64,000 nt of DNA. Source: CAZOWM01 sp964583615 (GTDB taxonomy: Bacteria; Spirochaetota; B62-G9; DRHN01). The position numbers and the translations under genes are program-made. Location of the stretch: the NCBI GenBank assembly GCA_964583615.1, contig CAZOWM010000007.1:1-64000 (forward strand), read 5' to 3'. The notes under the pieces were generated by a model. That model worked only from the letters and a program-made list of their open reading frames with translations. It had not been told where the DNA came from and made no database searches. Shown here piece by piece: positions 61,490 through 64,000 of this stretch (the stretch's first letter is position 1; each line of letters starts with the position of its first letter).

Positions 61490-61518
61490 AAATTACCAAT
61501 GAAAAAGCACATGATCAA
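61490..61518 (-). promoter_or_regulatory. promoter of PfkB-BtpA cassette
   Basis: On the minus strand TTGATC (61513-61518) and TAATTT (61490-61495) are 17 bases apart, 56 bases before the kinase ATG. Confidence 0.65.
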
Positions 61519-61539
61519 ATCCTTTTTATGATTTGATCA
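61512..61539. promoter_or_regulatory. palindromic operator overlapping the -35 box
   Basis: TGATCAAATC-N8-GATTTGATCA is a perfect 10-bp inverted repeat. One arm contains the -35 box of the kinase promoter, so a bound dimer would repress the cassette. No regulator gene is adjacent. Confidence 0.75.
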
Positions 61540-61747
61540 CAAAACAAGCCCAAGTTTAGAACCGAGCTTCTCATCCGTTAGATACATCCCCTGGATTGAA
61601 ATTCGATCAAACCATAGTGCTTATCGGTGCCAGGATTGTGTGCAAAAAGAATATCATGAAACTGAAGGTGGATCGTATCTTTTAGATATTGCCGATCAAT
61701 CTGGGAAAAAAACCCGCATAATTATCATGAGAATTTCACTCGAATAG
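61532..61747 (+). other. startless open frame, possible gene remnant
   Basis: A 71-codon frame without any start codon reads like protein in its second half (RYIPWIEIRSNHSAYRCQDC, then VQKEYHETEGGSYLLDI...). It has a CxxC pair. I recognise no family; it overlaps the operator at its left edge and may be chance. Confidence 0.2.
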
Positions 61748-62026
61748 AGTACCAACTCGAGTCAGAACTCACGATTCTCTACAAAGCATTGATAGTGCCC
61801 TGAAGAGGTGGAATGTTTTTTTCCGATGTGGTGGATTGGACATCTTTCTGCGATAAGTCTCATTGCTTTGCATGCAGTGAGACCGCACCTATTCAATACG
61901 TTTCAACACTCTTCCATACGTATCAGAAACGATCAGAAGCAAAACAGCCCACGCTTTTCGGGCAATCGTCTCTGTACAATATCCTGTATCGCAGTCAAAT
62001 ACTGCCCTTCACCTTAATCCGGCAAT
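61748..62026. other. non-coding stretch left of the glycosylase pseudogene
   Basis: No supported gene is seen. An open plus-strand frame here (about 61813-62109) runs antisense across the glycosylase C-terminus and has no recognisable content. Confidence 0.4.
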
Positions 62027-62520
62027 TCATTCAGATTTTCTGCTGCTCAGGTAATAATGCCACAGAAGCCTTGCAGCTACGGCCCTCCATAGTCGCCAGG
62101 TGCTGCTGAGCTCATTCAGCTCACCTGCTCCAAGGTTGGGGGAAGGTTTTTCAATTTCTTCACGGCTGAGGCGAGTGCAAGGTCTGATTCAGGCCAGATA
62201 TCCGGCCTTCGAAGCGCCAACAGCAGGTAAATATCCGCAGTCCATGGACCGATCCCATTCACCTGTATCAACTTTGATCGAGCGGTTTCATCGTCCATGT
62301 GCTCGAGTTCCCGCAAGTCCAGCTCATCTCGAATGATGGCTAAAGACAAGTCGCGACAATAACGCATTTTCTGACGACTAAAACCTATTGCATGCAATGC
62401 AGCATCATCATACATAAGGAAACGAGAAGGATCAAAAGGGGTAACCATTTCGCAAAGCTTTTCATATACGGCTTTTGCTGAGGCTTCTGTACAATTCTGT
62501 TTCTTTTCAAAATTCCTCAA
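62027..62520 (-). pseudogene. DNA-3-methyladenine glycosylase II (AlkA-like), frameshifted
   Basis: This is an HhH-GPD base-excision glycosylase. The first frame (from 62520) shows IGFSRQKMRYCRDLS, the helix-hairpin-helix VNGIGPWTADIYLLLAL and the catalytic Asp in WPESDLALASAV, then stops at 62116. The next frame continues as ELNELSSTWRLWRAVAARLL and WHYYLSSRKSE to a stop at 62027, exactly the family C-terminus. One base is missing near 62122. The N-terminus is also short (about 60 residues missing) and adjoins the N gap. A sequencing error in a gap-edge region is possible. Confidence 0.8.
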
Positions 62521-62583
62521 AAACGACTGCTGCGTTCTTGTTTTCTCGCTATTTCAGTCCAAAACATGATGATTTTCTCTCCA

Positions 62584-62683
62584 NNNNNNNNNNNNNNNNN
62601 NNNNNNNNNNNNNNNNNNNNNNNNNNNNNNNNNNNNNNNNNNNNNNNNNNNNNNNNNNNNNNNNNNNNNNNNNNNNNNNNNNN
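62584..62683. other. assembly gap (100 N)
   Basis: A second run of exactly 100 N bases cuts the lipoprotein gene and lies 63 bases from the glycosylase pseudogene. Continuity of the two sides is assumed by the scaffold only. Confidence 0.98.
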
Positions 62684-62883
62684 AAATCCCCGCCGATATA
62701 GACGATATCTTCGGAAACAGCAATGGCCAACACTTCTCCGTTGGCCATCCAGTTGTTCCGATAGTAGGCAGCGGAAGCGTCCGGTGTCTTTTTCCCATTC
62801 CCGCCTGAAGAATTACAACCGAGCAACAGGAAACTGACTGCTGCAGCGAAAAGAGCTGAAACAACAATGAGAAATTTTTTCAT
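62684..62883 (-). CDS. lipoprotein with beta-propeller-like start (3' end lost in gap)
   Basis: The visible 66 residues begin with a lipoprotein signal (MKKFLIVVSALFAAAVSFLLLGC), the lipobox ending at Cys23, then a Ser/Gly linker and NGEVLAIAVSEDIVYIGGD, which resembles the first blade of a propeller or delta-60-type repeat protein. The rest is in the gap. It is probably anchored in the outer or inner membrane; function unknown. Confidence 0.7.
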
Positions 62884-63033
62884 AATTTTCCTCTTGTTTA
62901 TTTCATGCGAAGTTCAATTGCCCGGCCATCAACAATTAATCTACAGCAAACAAGAGGGATTAACGGTTGGGATAAAAAATAGTATACTATGGAGAACTAT
63001 AATTGAAATAAACCATCATGTGAGGCGCTGACA

Positions 63034-64000
63034 ATGCCTGTTCCGACGATACAGTGGAAAGACGGTGACGTGTACATCATCGATCAGACGAAACTTCCCC
63101 TGGAAAAAAAATTTCTCAAGATCAGCACAAAAGAGGAGATGTGGGATGCGATAAAGATGCTCAAGGTGAGGGGAGCGCCCGCAATCGGAATTGCAGCTGC
63201 ATTCGGTGTGTACCTCGGAGTGCGTGATTTCATAGGGAAAAACCGTGAGGATTTCGTGCGGACGATGAACGCGGTGAGCTCATATATCGAAAGTTCCCGA
63301 CCCACTGCGGTCAACCTCTTCTGGGCTGTCACGCGAATAAAAAAAGCGGCCTCAGATCATCCTGAGCTCGGCCCCGAAAAGCTCAAAGACGTCATTCTTC
63401 ATGAGGCAATCGAGATGATCGATGAAGACAACAGAGTCTGCCGTGCCATAGGCGAACACGGTGCAGCACTGATCGAGGATGGGTTTTCTATACTGACCCA
63501 TTGTAACGCGGGGGGGCTCGCAACAGCGATGTACGGGACCGCGCTCTCCCCTATCTACAGGGCAAAGGAGCTCGGGCTTCGCATTCACGTGTACGTGGAC
63601 GAAACACGACCGCTCCTCCAGGGATCGCGAATCACGGCGTGGGAGCTCGTGGAGGCGGATGTTCCCGCAACTCTCATCACTGACAACATGGCAGCCTTCG
63701 TCATGTACCAGCGCCGGGTGAACATGGTAATCGTTGGAGCTGACAGGATAGCTGCGAACGGGGACACTGCGAACAAGATCGGCACCCTGGGAGTGGCGGT
63801 GTGCGCGCGGGAGTTTGAAATCCCCTTTTACATCGCCGCTCCTCTCTCCACAATCGACATGCACACTCCTTCAGGTGCGGAAATTCCCATCGAGCAGAGA
63901 AATCCTGACGAGATACGCAAAGGGTTTGGAAAACAGACCGCACCGTCTGACGTGCAGGTCTACAATCCTGCATTTGACGTCACTCCCGCACGCTACATCG
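63034..64000 (+). CDS. mtnA: 5-methylthioribose-1-phosphate isomerase (3' end off window)
   Basis: This enzyme of methionine salvage converts methylthioribose-1-phosphate to methylthioribulose-1-phosphate. The 322 visible residues hold KVRGAPAIGIAAAFGVYLG, the catalytic Cys in ILTHCNAGGLAT, DETRPLLQGSR, and the catalytic Asp region VGADRIAANGDTANKIGT; the homology extends to the window edge. GAGG precedes ATG 63034. The protein should end within about 25 residues. The deaminase at 32601 could feed the same pathway. Confidence 0.94.
   Translation, partial: MPVPTIQWKDGDVYIIDQTKLPLEKKFLKISTKEEMWDAIKMLKVRGAPAIGIAAAFGVYLGVRDFIGKNREDFVRTMNAVSSYIESSRPTAVNLFWAVTRIKKAASDHPELGPEKLKDVILHEAIEMIDEDNRVCRAIGEHGAALIEDGFSILTHCNAGGLATAMYGTALSPIYRAKELGLRIHVYVDETRPLLQGSRITAWELVEADVPATLITDNMAAFVMYQRRVNMVIVGADRIAANGDTANKIGTLGVAVCAREFEIPFYIAAPLSTIDMHTPSGAEIPIEQRNPDEIRKGFGKQTAPSDVQVYNPAFDVTPARYI

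Noticed and set aside
61813..62109. 98-codon plus-strand frame
   Set aside because: Its 3' third is antisense to the glycosylase C-terminus, and no family is recognisable.

Overview
The window reads as a metagenome-style scaffold: it contains two 100-N gaps (7502-7601 and 62584-62683) and genes cut at both ends. It comes from a free-living, sugar-using, Gram-negative-type anaerobe. My best guess is Spirochaetota. The reasons are many binding-protein sugar ABC transporters, a giant outer-membrane beta-barrel/OmpA protein with gliding-type repeats, a MurA with Asp in place of the catalytic Cys (as in Borrelia), the MEP enzyme IspH, and pheS without an adjacent pheT. There is no rRNA gene to confirm this, and I recognised no tRNA, CRISPR array, prophage or insertion sequence.

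Layout. 1-8179 (minus): nucleotide-sugar operon for a surface polysaccharide (UDP-hexuronate epimerase, ugd, rmlA, rmlC, rmlD, wbpE, wbpB, wecB broken by an in-frame stop, wbpD). 8268-9680: MATE exporter. 10018-21353 (minus): an 11-gene catabolic operon with a CUT1-type sugar ABC transporter that has two different ATPases and a small membrane subunit, three TIM-barrel isomerase/epimerases, a Gfo/Idh/MocA protein with an altered EKP motif, and a zinc alcohol dehydrogenase. 21568-22982: hom preceded by a 37-codon remnant of thrH. 23149-28343: the 1341-aa OmpA protein and sppA. 28566-30804: HisC-like aminotransferase and a secreted binding protein. 30850-34523: murE, a TrzA/MtaD-type deaminase and ptsN. 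34534-37611: a second sugar ABC transporter lacking its ATPase. 37812-44615: degenerate cyclase-like membrane protein, murA, gltX, an NhaC-type antiporter and a MerR-HTH/pseudo-receiver protein. 44736-47080: a shared-type MalK ATPase and a divergent LacI regulator with two identical operators between them. 47124-53555: pheS, aroC, a deleted ABC ATPase, an SfsA/GIY-YIG fusion, polyprenyl synthase, ispH and argR. 53476-58413: split glutamate synthase. 58975-62520: mscL remnant, BtpA/SgcQ plus PfkB cassette, and a frameshifted DNA glycosylase. 62684-64000: a lipoprotein start and mtnA.

Two themes stand out. First, the 10-21 kb operon looks like an uncharacterised route for import and isomerisation or oxidation of a sugar, polyol or glycoside; IolG/IolE/IolI-like or 3-keto-glycoside chemistry are the nearest parallels, and the substrate is unknown. 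Second, at least five genes are visibly decaying (wecB nonsense, thrH and mscL remnants, internally deleted ABC ATPase, frameshifted glycosylase). The multi-hundred-base deletions are not simple base-call errors, while the point changes could be.

Regulation that can be read directly includes near-consensus promoters, several palindromes placed on promoter elements, a strong hairpin after each solute-binding-protein gene, and at least two genes (lacI, sfsA) whose promoters sit so close to the start codon that the mRNAs should be leaderless.
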